Shown here one piece after another: positions 23,501 through 35,279 of a stretch of DNA of 62,000 nucleotides. This DNA is from Branchiostoma floridae (taxonomy: Eukaryota > Chordata > Leptocardii > Amphioxiformes > Branchiostomatidae): positions 17,277,959 through 17,339,958 of the forward strand of contig NC_049987.1 of the NCBI RefSeq assembly GCF_000003815.2, written 5' to 3'. The position numbers were made by a program, and so were the translations under genes. Numbering within the stretch: the first letter of the stretch is position 1; the number at the start of each line of letters is the position of its first letter. The notes under the pieces are model-generated. The model saw nothing but the letters and a program-made list of their open reading frames with translations, was not told where the DNA came from and did no database searches.

Positions 23501-26500
23501 AGTCGTACATCCAGGTTTGCCCCCCGACAGACGGAAATCCGTGGTGGGCACTGGTCCCTGTGGAAGAAAGACCGGATCAGTCATCAGGGTTCTGAATACG
23601 CAGTGATTTCATGAAAAGGTTTCATATACTAATTTCCCATATGTTTATAAGTAACGCAACTTAGCAAGTTGGTAGGTGTTAAAGACCACGAAGTGTGTCA
23701 AGTTTCGTTTCTCTGAGCTGCCTCAATGGGAAATCCCTGTCAACAAAATCATTCAATGCATATATTCAGGGCCTGATGACTGTTCTAAATTAGACTGCAT
23801 CCGATGTAACATTTTGCTTAATCCTAGCCGCTGTTAAAAATATTCTTAGAATATAGAAACCAAATTATTCATACATGCATGCATGCATGCATGCCCTATA
23901 TAAGTGCATATGCCATTTTAGCCCTCTACATTGACTGGAAGTGGGTTAGACAATTCATTTGTTTAACAGCCCTCGGAATTTGGATTATAATGGACACTAT
24001 TTTGTATCATTATGTTGTGCCAGCTTTGTGCCAAAATGGCAGACTATATTTCTTAGAAGACAGGCAAGCACAGATAACATAGTTGGTTCTAATGGAACGG
24101 AACGGAACAGAACAGAAAATACAGTGTCACATTTACCTACGGTTAACAGTAAAACTAATTCTATCGTCTACAAATTAGATGCCAACTCTTTCGTTTCTGC
24201 TTGTAGTTCTCAACAGCATTAACCATAGTAGTACTAGTTATTCTCCAGAAATTGGTGATTGGTATCTCATAATGAATACATTCTAACCAGTGATGGAACA
24301 TTGAACAAAATGTTATACACCATACCTCTTCCATGTACATAACGATTGCCCTTTCCAGTGCGAGCCGTTTCTTGTCCAGTCCTTCGTGAAACCTTTCCAC
24401 TGACGTGAAGTCACAATATCTGTGCAGATTCAAAATGTAGGATCAATTCTTGGCATGAGCCTTAGATAACTTGAAAGGGTAAGAAATCACTAAGATATTT
24501 GCTGATTTGGTATATTCATGGCAATCAAAATCGATTAGACGCAAACATAACCGACGCCACTCCATAATCAGACCTATTTTTAAAGATCTATTATCATTAT
24601 CATATTGTTGCCAGTTCAAGATAGATCTTCAAATTACAAATCGCATTCTAGACACAGGGATCAACATTGCACTCACATATTCTACAAATGTCAGAATTAC
24701 CGTTTCTCAGTTACAGGTTCCATCACTCCTTTGCTGTTGTTCACCAGCTTCTTCACTTCATAGTACTTTCTTCCTGTGGTGTCTTCGGTCTTCAGGCTGT
24801 GAATTTGTTTACAGAATATGGAAGTAAATACAAAAACACCCAAATCTTGTAAGAACCTTACATACTTAGAAGATTCTATTGCCAAATTCTTATTTCTAAG
24901 TCCCTACAATCCATTGTCCTACATCCTGTACCATTAGGCCAAAGTAACATTAAAGAAATGTTAGTATTTACAATACAAAGATTATGGAACAGAGTTCCGT
25001 AGCACATATTTTCAACTGTTCATTTACTAGTAAAATTGAAATGATGAGTGATAAAGCTCACGTTTCACTGAAACAGCCGTCTGCAGCATCACTGATGTCA
25101 AAAGGGAAGAGAAGTTTGTAGTTCAAGTCCAACAGCTCCGCCATGGTGCCCATGAACATCTCGATGGGTTTGGGGTATGTAGGAATGGACTTCAGCCACT
25201 CGGTGAAGGTGTCTTTGAAGCCGGTGGAGTAGAAGTCAGCTACGATGGAGGCAACTTCCTGGTCGCCTCCTTCTACTGTCACGTGGGTGTTGGAAGTCTT
25301 GGAAGACTGTCTGTAAGATTACAGACGCTTGATTGTTTAGTATTCACAAGAGATTAGTTTTTACGACGATGATAAGATTTACATCGATTTTGCGTCATGG
25401 AACGTTTGTTACTGTGGTCAAGAATTATATGGGACATTGGTTAGTTTTTCGTACAACAGGTAATTGAAAAATAAGCCAAAAGCTGTCACTGTAACTTAGA
25501 GGTAGACCTCGTTTCCAGTCTAAGTATTATTCATTAGGTCATCAAGTGTTATAATTAAAGACTAAAACAAAACAAAAAAATCCCCTAATTTTGTAAAACA
25601 TTCAAAGTGAAAATGAAACCAATTTCGAACCAACTTAGCCCACCGGAGGGATCTTTCACTGGTTGTGACAGAAAAGCCTGACAACATGTACAGATATTAC
25701 ATTGTGTTATATCATATTATATTATATTACCTTATCCCCACCATCATAAGTGCAAAGGAATTGTTTGTCATACGAGGATCCAGTAGACGATGATACTCCG
25801 AGGTGACCAGCGGCATTGAATGCAAGAGAATTATAAGAAGCCTGGGCCTGGATGGAGAAATCCTCGAAACTTTCACTCTTGGAGGCTTCTTGAGTCTTAA
25901 ACAGCCTGAAGGAACCGCCAAACTTTGCTGACTTGATGAAATGAGTTCCATAGCGGATGATGAACTTTTCTGTATGCAAAAAAATGATTTTTTGCTTATG
26001 TTTGAGGCTGATTCTGTATGGAGAAAAAATGGGTTCTTACATATGAAAGATATTCTCGATGTGATATAGGAAATTAAAAAAAAAAAACAATGATTAAAAC
26101 TTACGAAGCTTTGCCTGCCCCTCGATGAAATTTTTCGGAAGAGACAAGAAGTCCCGCAGGAAGGGCAGACTCAGGGTATCCGGCGTGATCTCATCCAGGA
26201 AGATTTCATACCTAGAGGTGAAATGGCACCATGAGTTAAGGTTTCTCATCAACAAAGTTCATAATCCGTCTATGAAGGTTAGGCTTCAAGGTAAAAAGAT
26301 ACGCCAAATAGCAAATATTCAAGCTACTGGATTTTTATGGAAACCATCAGATGCTGCTTTACTGACACTAACATTCCAACCTGATGAAACTATTCAAGGA
26401 CAAAGTATGTCACAGACGAACGATAAGGAATGTTATATGAAACGTCTGACCGTTTCCAAAACCATAGCCCTTTCCAGTAGTATTTCTGTTTCACGTTACT

Positions 26501-26532
26501 TGTAATCACGTTATCGTACATAATATATAATA

Positions 26533-26602
<70 letters not shown>

Positions 26603-29600
26603 CAAGGTGGGAAATGACTGACCAATGGCTTGCATAATCACTTCATTTAAAACATCAAGTTTGCTTCGCTCACTTGGTTGTTTATTTGGAGATGATTTTA
26701 AGTCCCTGTACTGTTCATCCGTCATTGCAATAACAAAAGCAAACTCACCTGATCACGTTACACTGAATAAGAGACATGAAGGCCTGTTTCTGTGATGACG
26801 ACTCCTTCCCATATGCTGACTCAACTGCAGCCTGTGCAGAAATAGGATCCGTTAACGGTCAAGAAAAACATTCACAGACAACATCCTGGAGAACCCTTTT
26901 TTACAATAAATAGATCAAATGAATTATTATAATATATTAGGTAATGAATATATGGGTTGCAATTACATGTATCTGGGGTAAAGCCGATTTTAGACTCTCT
27001 AAAATACTGACTTAGGTTCCAGAATTCTGCTTCCAAAATTCAGAATTCTAAAGGATTTTAGGAACAGATTTTAGAATTCTGTGAGGCTGGCCTTAGAGAC
27101 ATCCGACTGATATATCATACTTACAAATATTAATTACCACATCTATTTACAACGATTAAGGTTTTTTGGACTTCAACTGTATGTCCGGAATGAAACTGGA
27201 GTCTAGCAGAAAAACTAAAAGTTTTCAGTGAAAAACAACAACGTGCAGACAAACCTGAAAGCCAAATCCGGAAAATGACATCCCGGCTTTCATCTGGAGA
27301 GAATGACGATAAGACTGTCTGGACTCAAAGACGTAGGAGGCGACTTCCGTGTCATATATGCCGTGAACGTTCATGGTGTCAGGAACGTCCTCATTCTGGT
27401 ACCTGTGGTACACAGTGAACAATATTCTATTACAATATCATGGTATAATGAAGTCTTGTAATGAAAATTATATAAAATGGAGCAGTATGGTAATCACCAG
27501 GCAGATTTACCAGTGGCACAAGATAGTAGCAAAACTGACTAAGGATTACAGCTGGCCAAAGGATGTCATCAGCCAAACACACCCCTTGGCCGGCTTCACT
27601 CCTCTGGCAGCTTTTGATACAGCATTTCACAGCTGGCATCTTATGCTATTGTATGATCTGCTTGGAGATTAGCGGCATGGCCATATTGATCGCTACAAAG
27701 ATACTTCAAGTTCAAACACAAGTTTTAGATACCGACCACTTGATCTATTTTAAGCTTTGTACATTACCACAGAATAATGAACTACAATCATGTCAAACAT
27801 TACCGAATGGCACGTGGTATATGTTTGCCTGTGTGCCTGTGTATATTTGTGTTTAGATTTCTTTTAGATTACACATATTAGAATATTCATATACAATAGA
27901 GCGTTTCCTTGATACTCACGTTGCCGCTTTTCCACAATTCCTCTGCACGACTGTTTTCCTTCTGGACGCGCTGCTGTAGTCTCCGCGACCATCAAAGCCG
28001 ACCCCGATGTAGCTACACCCCTCCATCATGTTCTGTGGGACAACATCACGTTAAAGTTACGGTAATGATTGAATGGATGAATTCCATTGCCATGTTTCTC
28101 CATAAGTTTGAATAGCAGCACATTGTTAGAGCAATAGCACAATGCCTTTATCATGGAAAGTAATACTATTTGTTTTTTCATAGTTTCAGAGCATGAATCA
28201 AGCCAAGTTGTATCCGGGATTGAAAACTCACACTGCAGGCTGGGGCGACAACCTTCTGGTTCGAGCACGGATCGCCCTCTTGGTATCCTGATCCGAAACA
28301 TCCGTTCATCAAAGCAGAGCCCATCCCCATGGGGTAAGAGAACGCCTCTGGTTCGGAACTTTGATCGGGTTCACTGTCCGTCCTGCCATTGGAGAAATAA
28401 AGCTTACTCACAATGTAATGAAAATGAGGAATCTGGCCATGGCAAAAATACATGTATATCTGCTGCTGATCTCAAGTGCCATATGCCTCACTAACGTAAG
28501 TGGTCAGATATGCCTTTGTAATCACTTTTTACAAGCTCCTTTACTATAAAACGTAGGCATGCCCGACTAAAGTTGAGTACGAGTAACAGGATTTGTGGAT
28601 AACAGGTGAAAGGTTAAAGATCATGACACAAAAACAAACATACTTTGAACATTGTAATGCAAATCGAGACAATAGCCCACACGAGAAATATTTACAAGTC
28701 ATGAAGGACTTTTTTCACCTTTGACATATCCCGCAAATCAAATAACTAGATATGGCTTATTGTTGTCTGTTAGGAGAGGCGGTCTCCATCTTGACAGGCA
28801 GTTTTATCTGTACACAGACAAAAATAATGGACCAAATACATACTCGGGGTCTTCCTCCACGTCTATTTTCATCTCCATCCCTGGTGGGGCGAACATGTCA
28901 TCCTCCACCATCCCCTTCTCTGCAACGAAGTCCACTTCAGCCTGCAGAACATAGTATATTCTATCAACGGAGATTCCAATAGAGTCGGTCGTTACCGTTG
29001 CATTTAAAAGTCAAGTGACATAAAGCATAAATATAAAGGAAACCAATTAACATATATACGAAAGAAATAAGTTTCAAATAAAGTTGCCGACATATTTCAC
29101 TCAACGTCAAAAGCTTTGGTGACTTCCCCCAAACACTTCTACCGTTTTCCTTTATACTTCACGTTGGAATTACTGCAAACTAAACTCTAAAATTCTCAAT
29201 ACAGTGCTTCCAAGTTCTCTGTGTAGAGAATTACCACACAAATCTATTTCAATTTGCAAACAAGAAAAACAAGAAGTGTTACAGTACTGGTGCACCTTTA
29301 TCTCATGCTCCTGGCCGCCACCACCGCCATCATCACCGCCATCACCACCATCTCCGCCCTCTTCTTTCTTTTCCTGTTCAGCTGTAAGGCAATTAGAAAC
29401 AAAAGACATTCTGAAAAATTCGAAGCAAGCTATATTAATGATCAGAGATATCTCTTAATACAAACTGAATAACGACTTGTCAATGCACTCGAGGAGTCAC
29501 AAACGATTCAAAGCTTCACTATATATACATATCAGACTTTTCTGCCTTACCTTTTTCAAATATCTTATCGACCGTTTCCTGGGCCACCTCTTTTTCCACT

Positions 29601-31556
29601 TCTGCCTCGACCTCAGCCTCCTGTTTCACACTTTGCGCCATGATGTCCGGTCCCATGTTCTCCATGCCGCCCAGTTGCTTTATTGTGTCAGTCAGTTTTC
29701 CTGCGTCGAAGCCCTCTCCTGATGCTGTACATGTTGAAATAGAAGAAACATTTGCTATCAGAAACAGCGTTAAGAATCAGTTCAGTTCAGTTCATACTCT
29801 GTGTCCGAGAGGTGACGCCAGGATTTCCACAAGTTTCTGACATTCAGACGGATATATTGATCTCCAGACGGTCACCAAATTGTAATATTGTCAAAGAATG
29901 GCGCTTATTTTCCCCTGAAAATCCACCACGTGATATGATTTGCTTGGACAGGGTGACCTGCTAACATCGATCTATCCCTAAGAATTGTGGCCCGACCGAA
30001 AATGTCTTCATAGACCTCCCAGATTTTTCCTGCTTTGTGACGACAGCTTAAATGACTGCATTTGCAGATGTTACATCCTCCTATGACAAGCCAGCCGCTT
30101 GCACGTATGAAGAGACGGCCGTGGCGTAGCGGACTGCATTACGTCATCTATAGCTGCGCGAGCCGTCACAAACCAATAACGTAGCCCCTACGGTGCGAGA
30201 GGCAACACGATTGGCTGATAACTTCCCCTCCATCAACAAGAGGTTTAGGGTCTTATTGGCTGACGCAGTAAGACGGACGCATTACAGGCCGGTACGTCAG
30301 GGCTGCTGCGTGAGCGCTGACGTCACAGTTGAGTTACGTGGTAGAGGACACAAAATTGGCATTATATAATTTATAGTGCCAAATTCGAATCCTTGAAAAC
30401 TTTTTTCCTTGAAATTTTTGGCCCAATCTGGATGTATTGGGGGTTAGAGGGAACATGTATTTGTTCCGTTCACCCGTTTTGTTGGCGTAAGGTTTTATTG
30501 AGTTGTTGGGTTCCGCGGAGGGATATAAGAAGATACTAAGGGTCAAGGGTAAGGTCTGTTTACTTGACTCAGCTGTGACGAGAGTTTGAGCTGGTTGACA
30601 CCCTGTTTTCTTTCCATGTTTAGCTAGTATACCCTTGTGACTTTCTGGTGGCAATAAGAGTACGCTGAAAACAGAGGGTTCCTAAGTCAACATTAGACAT
30701 AGTACTGTGTACCAAACCAGTAACAAGGTCAAAAGACTTACATAAAAGGTTTCCAGCAAGATTCGCAATGGCCGGGAGGAAGCGTTTGTCCTTGACGTAA
30801 GCAGGGGCGTCTTCAGCAGCTGCTGCTTTAAGGGCATCTTCGAGTTCAGAATGCAATGCTGGAGTACAGAATGGAGTGAAAAACATCATCATGAACACTG
30901 AGAGGAAAACGTGTTTTCTATACTACGTTATGAATTATCACGTTTTTACATATTGGTATTCATTCGCTTGTTATCGAACATTCAAGTGCACATTGTTGCC
31001 ATAAGGTCGCCTTATCGGATTTGGGAGCTAGTTAATACATGGCATTGTACATCCTGTGCAATATGGTAATAAGGAGTCGATGGAGTACACGAGAGCTTTT
31101 AATTCTGAAAAGAAAACTGTGTTTGATACGTTTTACTCATGTCATAATTATACATAAGCCACTTAGTCCATCAATCTAATAGTACCAAGTATACATGTAC
31201 TGTTTACCGTACTTGGGTAATACATCAAAGTTAATGGCCATATAAAACACGTCTTGACATATATCTAGCATAACAACAGACTGTTTACAAGTTACAGTTC
31301 ATCGTTGATGTCGCGCATGTGTAGTTTGAACGATGAACCGGCTTTTTTTTAAACTACCGTTTGTAACATTGACGTCTGGTCATAATTGGTGTCAATCAAC
31401 CAGATTGTAAGGAGTCATACACTTACGTAGGGACCTTTTGACGACGCGGTGTCCGGGTTCAGACAATGGGTCCTTCTTTGACGCAGTCAGGATGAGGAAC
31501 GCAGAGACGGCCAAGATCAGCACCAAGGGTACTCCCACACCCACTGCCCTCTTCAT
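17234..31556 (-). CDS. MACPF-domain (perforin-like) protein, 23 exons, C-terminus not found
   Basis: Exons on the minus strand: 31427-31556, 30742-30858, 29551-29724, 29296-29381, 28844-28941, 28232-28373, 27920-28032, 27255-27402, 26749-26831, 26105-26211, 25731-25969, 25062-25306, 24701-24796, 24326-24419, 23420-23557, 23064-23143, 22434-22518, 21957-22043, 21236-21324, 20633-20840, 19957-20103, 18339-18543, 17234-17581. All borders are GT/AG and every phase matches, giving 1,086 codons plus one base. Layout: MKR plus a 20-residue hydrophobic segment; a KR dibasic site; an acidic helical stretch (exon 3); a Gly/Asp-rich linker (exon 4); MACPF domain (about 235-600) with YGTHF and a GG pair; a beta-rich region; Cys-rich repeats. 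MACPF proteins insert as oligomeric pores; innate defence is the likely role here, by inference. I chose ATG 31556 (A at -3) over ATG 31565, because only the former survives in the 49.8-kb copy. AG directly before 31565 suggests an upstream non-coding exon. Confidence 0.92.
17582..18338 (-). other. Intron between exons 22 and 23 of the MACPF gene
   Basis: About 750 bp containing several CCAAT/ATTGG motifs (for example near 17714 and 17739), but no core promoter or repeat I can name. Confidence 0.6.
18552..19826 (+). mobile_element. L1/Tx1-like LINE fragment, 5'- and 3'-truncated
   Basis: An uninterrupted frame (ATG 18557, stop at 19852) encodes the reverse transcriptase N-terminal half. It has KWIKEGEKCTKFFLNLE, APGPNGLPSEFFKKFW, NWRPISLLNCDYK, LDFEKAYDTVNRDF and RQGCPLSCLLF. 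The order matches the L1 group, probably Tx1. It lacks the endonuclease domain and stops before the catalytic (F/Y)xDD motif. The element ends in about 15 A, and the 17-bp sequence aaaaaatgttaagagaa occurs on both sides (18552-18568 and about 19810-19826). This is a target-primed insertion of a prematurely polyadenylated transcript. It lies antisense in the MACPF intron between exons 21 and 22, and looks recent. Confidence 0.93.
19957..23557 (-). other. Post-MACPF beta-rich region (exons 15-21)
   Basis: About 280 residues after the MACPF domain with few cysteines, alternating hydrophobic strands and many aromatic residues, for example YFVAASSGDIFVVFSA in exon 20 and YIKYGIGSDTS in exon 21. 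The spacing loosely recalls FAMeT/lectin-like sandwiches, but I cannot assign a family. In pore-forming proteins such regions often bind membrane or glycan; that is inference. Confidence 0.5.
22622..23008. mobile_element. Decayed copy of a GTACCGG-ended hAT-like MITE
   Basis: Shares the AGGTCCAGGTCCGGACCTGAAC core, the middle segment (GGCGTTTTAAAATC, TTGACTGTA) and the GTACTGGTAC end with the better-preserved element at 47258-47691. Ends are eroded and no target duplication is recognisable. It lies in a MACPF-gene intron between exons 16 and 17. Confidence 0.7.
23872..23893. repeat. (ATGC)n microsatellite
   Basis: About five tandem copies of CATG/ATGC in a MACPF intron. Confidence 0.8.
24701..28373 (-). 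other. MACPF domain core (exons 6-13)
   Basis: Exon 6 opens with SALMNGCFGSGYQEGDPCSN and exon 7 gives GVGFDGRGDYS, both matching the N-terminal part of invertebrate MACPF domains. Exon 11 (25731-25969) holds the family signature YGTHFIKSAKFGG: Y-G-T-H-F, then Gly-Gly seven residues after the F, at the bend of the central sheet. Exons 12-13 complete the domain with the TEWLKSIPTYPKPIE segment. Cysteines occur in likely pairs in exons 6, 7 and 9. No in-frame stop or missing signature residue was seen, so the pore-forming core appears intact. Confidence 0.9.
26521..26600. repeat. (TA)n microsatellite
   Basis: About 80 bp of nearly pure TA dinucleotides in the intron between exons 9 and 10 of the MACPF gene. 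Likely length-polymorphic. Confidence 0.95.
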
Positions 31557-31620
31557 GTTGGGCATCTAATGCATAAAAGACATTGACATATTGTCAGTTA
31601 CCATTATAGTATATTACCAA
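29377..31620. repeat. Segmental duplication, left copy A (partner 47788-49885)
   Basis: Exons 1-3 of the MACPF gene, their introns and about 60 bp upstream are repeated in direct orientation about 18.4 kb to the right. Intron and exon sequence match alike, so this is a genomic duplication, not a retrocopy. Similarity stops at the 3' edge of exon 4. Confidence 0.92.
30120..30330 (-). promoter_or_regulatory. CCAAT/CRE cluster in MACPF intron 2, possible internal promoter
   Basis: Three CCAAT boxes (30173-30177 forward; 30210-30214 and 30255-30259 as ATTGG) and a palindromic CRE, TGACGTCA, at 30318-30325 lie in a CpG-richer patch. The three CCAAT boxes and their spacing are kept in the duplicate (48526, 48562, 48607), while the CRE is not. 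A transcript starting here would skip exons 1-2 and so lack the hydrophobic N-terminus. No TATA or transcript evidence. Confidence 0.35.
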
Positions 31621-31849
31621 TTCCCTCTAATGGGAAGATGCAGCTATACATGCCTTGCGAAAAAATCCTAACATGCTTAGTAAGTTAGTATGAAATTTTG
31701 GGAATTCTTGTCAAACGGACGCACTCTCTACTATTAGGCTTGCCCCTGATGAGGCGTCGCCAAACATTCATCATTTTAAACGAGTGGTCTTCAAAATTAG
31801 GGAAAAAACACACATCGCCCTGTGGTCATTGGGAATTCATCCCATCTTG

Positions 31850-33240
31850 GGCACAGGAGCCCACAATGTACATTTGAAAATAAGTAGACCCCCCTTCCCC
31901 CAAAAAAATTATTTTAAAGAGTTGTATGTAAACGTGTGGTCAAAGTCCTGTGGGCATACATATGCATATCCTTGGCACACCTATCTTAAATTTCAGGTCA
32001 TTGGGGACATGCAGTACCGGGGTACAGGAGCCGAAGATGTGCGTTGTTTTTCGCGGAAAATAGCAGAAAATATTCAAATAGATGTAATGCATGCCAAAGG
32101 TGTAAATAATGTCCTGTGAACATTTATCTGGCGTCTGGTTTAAAAACGAGGCCATAGGAGACCAAATTTGGTCGAAAAATGTCCAAACAATCAATGATGT
32201 CAAAAAAACCATTTAAAGACATTAAGAAGTCCGGGGATATTTCACAATGTACTATTATGTCAAATATTAGGTCATTTGGCCCGAAAAGAATGGAATATTG
32301 CTGTTACTAACAGTGTTAGCTATGTGGGAAGCGCACATCCCATCCAATAGCATATATCTTCGATCTATTAAAATTCAGTAGCACGATGCATTTGAAGAAA
32401 AATTAGAGAACATAACAGGCATCAACAAGACACAAAAGGACGACATGAGAACCAGTAGGTTTCGCCTGGAGCAACTATTCACGCGCCATTGGTTGCTATA
32501 ATATATAGTCCTATTGTCAGACTTGTTGAACAGCTGCAATTATGAGAGCACGTGTGGTCTATCGCAATATCCATGTTTGGGAATGCCTGACTTCTACTAA
32601 ACTTTTGTTCTTGCTGATCCACTGTCCCCAGTTGTTTCTCCTTTCTAGAAGAGCACCGCCACCTGTGACTTATAATCCTCGGGCGTGGGATAGAGAGTTG
32701 TTGATAAGGAAGGGGCGAAGCGACGAAAAAAACAGCAACAGTCGTCTGAACGGAGCAAAAATGAAAACTCAGCCGCTCACGACAACGAGGAATGAGGGAT
32801 GCAGAGGACGGTAGAGGGGGGAGGGGTGGGCCATGACGGAGGTCATTAGGGATAGGGAACGTTCGTACAATTTGCGAGCCGACAGAAATCGTGAGTACTG
32901 CTGTACAAGTGACCCGCCGATTGATCTAAAATGGACGGATTTTTTTCTGCGTGGCCCTGGCTCCACAAAAGCTACATAGTTCGAATACGTTGTTGTTTAA
33001 CACACAGCGGACCTTAGACTACGCCCAACAACATAGGCGAGGAAGTTAGTTCTTGCCCGACGATTGAGGTAAGATATTTACTTTATTTACAGGTCTACCT
33101 TCGGGGCGAGATTAAAGTAAGGCTAAGGTAAGGCAGTGGATTGTTGTCCGCTGTGTCGTGGGCATTCTTTTGGGAGGTGGAGCCCATCCCACTTCTTCAA
33201 CCGTCTTTCACCTCCCCAAACGAAGTAAGGTTTCCATCTT
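31850..33240. repeat. Segmental duplication, left copy B (partner 51200-53035)
   Basis: The sequence upstream of the MACPF gene recurs in direct orientation about 19.3 kb to the right, for example AATAAGTAGACCCCCC at 31880 and 51210. No gene recognised. A GATTGAG|GTAAGATATTTAC junction near 33070 is kept in the partner at about 52850 and could be a splice donor of a plus-strand 5' exon. A 446-bp block is missing here relative to the partner. Confidence 0.88.
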
Positions 33241-34680
33241 TACACTAGAGACCCAAACAAACTGAGAAAAGCCTTGTAAGTTGTCTTGCCCGAGGGTAAA
33301 TGATTTGAACCAGGGGCATGAGAAAAAGTGCCTTTTGTGGGGATTGAATAATTGTAATTGCTATAAGTACTCGGCAAAGTTTGGCTGATAAGACTGTAGA
33401 CATCCTCGAACTTTTCACTTTTGCGCGAAGTGTCAGTTAAGATAATGAATGGATACATAAACACTAGAGTAAACAGGTTCTCTGACCTATTTTTTCTCTG
33501 ACCTATTTATTAATGGGAAGGCAAGTAAACTACTTTTGAGAACAAAGGCGGAACCTAGGGGCCCAAGCTCAATCATGTATATATATGCCTCAAAGACCGA
33601 GCTTTTAAATACATGACAAAGATAATTTTACAGAAAGAAGACGAAAATCATTTACACTATAGTCATATTTAGTTCACATGGAACATGTCGACAGTTATAA
33701 GAGGTCTTATGAAAATCACAAAGTCCTCAGGCATCGTTTGGGAATGTGCGAGGTGTCTTGACAGATTAACACTAAATTTGGTAATAGGATTTCCCTGCTT
33801 GGGCCTCCTTGGACTTAGGTCCCAATTGGAAAAAGAGGCCCTGCCGGGTACCTCACGCGCTGTTTTTGGAACTTTCGGGCTTGCCCATGTAACACCATGA
33901 TTCTCCCTGGGTATTTCGTGGCCCGACCGGGCACCGGGTTGAATTTAAGTTGGACTTTAAAAGAACCCAGGGTTGGACAAGTCCACTAGCCCTATTGTCC
34001 AGGGTAAGTGAAAGTACTGATAGGACAAGTGCTCTACCAACCCCCACCTGTCCTTTTGGGTAAGCAAGATTTATCGATTGAATGGGATTTTGATTTACTT
34101 GTCACTTTTTACAGCCATGACATCAAGTATTGAAAAATAGAGGAAAACTTCAGGAAATGTATATAAAGTTACACTTGAATTTTGGGCAAGTGAAAATTGG
34201 CTCGGGCAAGTAAATTTTGTATGTGCTTGCACGATATAGGACAAGTGAATTTTAGATAAACCATAAATCCTGAAACCAGGTACCCGGTAACAATTAGACG
34301 CCGCGACCTACCCTTGGGGAAGACCGAGTGGTAACCCCAAAGTAAGCAGCAATTGCAAATTTGTGGCTTCGGAGCTACATCCCTGATGGGCACCGGTGCA
34401 GTTGGGACGTAATCCAATCTCGACTATTGCATGGTTTGTGCATTAATTCTTTTCATCTAAATCACATAAAGGTTACGCGTTTACATCTGGTAGTATATGT
34501 TAGCGCGAGTACGATATCCAGGGTCCGATGGAGTAAATGAAAACGACAGAGGACCATGACTATACAAAAGATGAAGGAGGGCTTTAATACAATGTGACCC
34601 AAAACGAAAATGATCCCGGCGGAAAAAAATTATTCAGATCCAAGTCAAAACTTAATTGTGACAACACCGATAGGGCCCCT
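33241..34680. other. Sequence unique to the left duplication copy
   Basis: Part of a 2-kb block (33241-35280) with no counterpart in the right copy at 53035-53045. It contains several GGACAAGTG/GGGCAAGTGAA motifs between 33980 and 34250, which suggest an old repeat. No gene recognised. Confidence 0.5.
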
Positions 34681-34975
34681 GTCGGGATCTCCGGGTAATA
34701 ATAATCACTAGGTGTATTTTGCCAGCCAGTAGTTACCCAAATTATGAGTAATGAGGCTGCTTAACGTGGTCGAGGCACCTCCTCGAGCACGGGACCCCCG
34801 TTTTACGTCCCTCCCGGAAGACGATTGCGTGGAAAGCTTCGTGAGGCTACAGCAATCCGGTCGTCATTGGTTGGGGGTCTCCAATCCAAGAACTGTCCGA
34901 ACCGTCGCGTTGCTTAACTTCCGAGATCGAGGGATCGGGTGTACCAACGCACCACGCGTTAAAATGAACTAGAAG
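34681..34975 (-). mobile_element. 5S rRNA-headed SINE
   Basis: The minus strand from about 34957 to 34842 follows 5S rRNA: CCCGATC..CGATCTCGGAAG, TTAAGCAACGCGACGG (A-box/intermediate region), CTTGGATTGGAGACC (C box), GGATTGCTGTAGCCTC (3' end). It continues into a conserved SINE body with ACGTAAAACGGGGGTCCCGTG, then ACGTTAAGCAGCCTCATT, and ends near an ATTATTATTACCCGG tail. This is the structure of SINE3/5S-derived SINEs. The 5S part is diverged and not a functional 5S gene. Confidence 0.8.
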
Positions 34976-35160
34976 AAGAACAGATAGAATCAGCCCGTAA
35001 ACTATACCCGGCGGCGCATCGGTTTCAAAATGTGACAAACCGGTGTTTAGACCACGTACGTCCAATTCATGCCACCTTGAAAGTAGCCTACGGTACATAC
35101 AGGAAATTGCATCAGCATGATTGTCAGAGAGAATGAGGATGCTGTACCTATTCTCGGGAT

Positions 35161-35207
35161 GGTCGGGATTTTTACCGGAGGGGAGCGAGCCGGTAAAAAT
35201 CTCGACC
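35161..35207. other. Strong 18-bp hairpin
   Basis: GGTCGGGATTTTTACCGG (35161-35178) and CCGGTAAAAATCTCGACC (35190-35207) pair with one mismatch around an 11-nt loop. It may be a tiny foldback insertion or a structured RNA. Not present in the partner duplication. Confidence 0.7.
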
Positions 35208-35279
35208 GCTACTATCTCTGCGACCAAATCCCTGCATTGGAAATCGCTGTACCGGCGAATCTCGGACGAGTCGATGAAA

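Noticed and set aside
34842-34957. A genuine 5S rRNA gene.
   Set aside because: Too diverged, fused to a SINE body, and lacks the usual ends and terminator.
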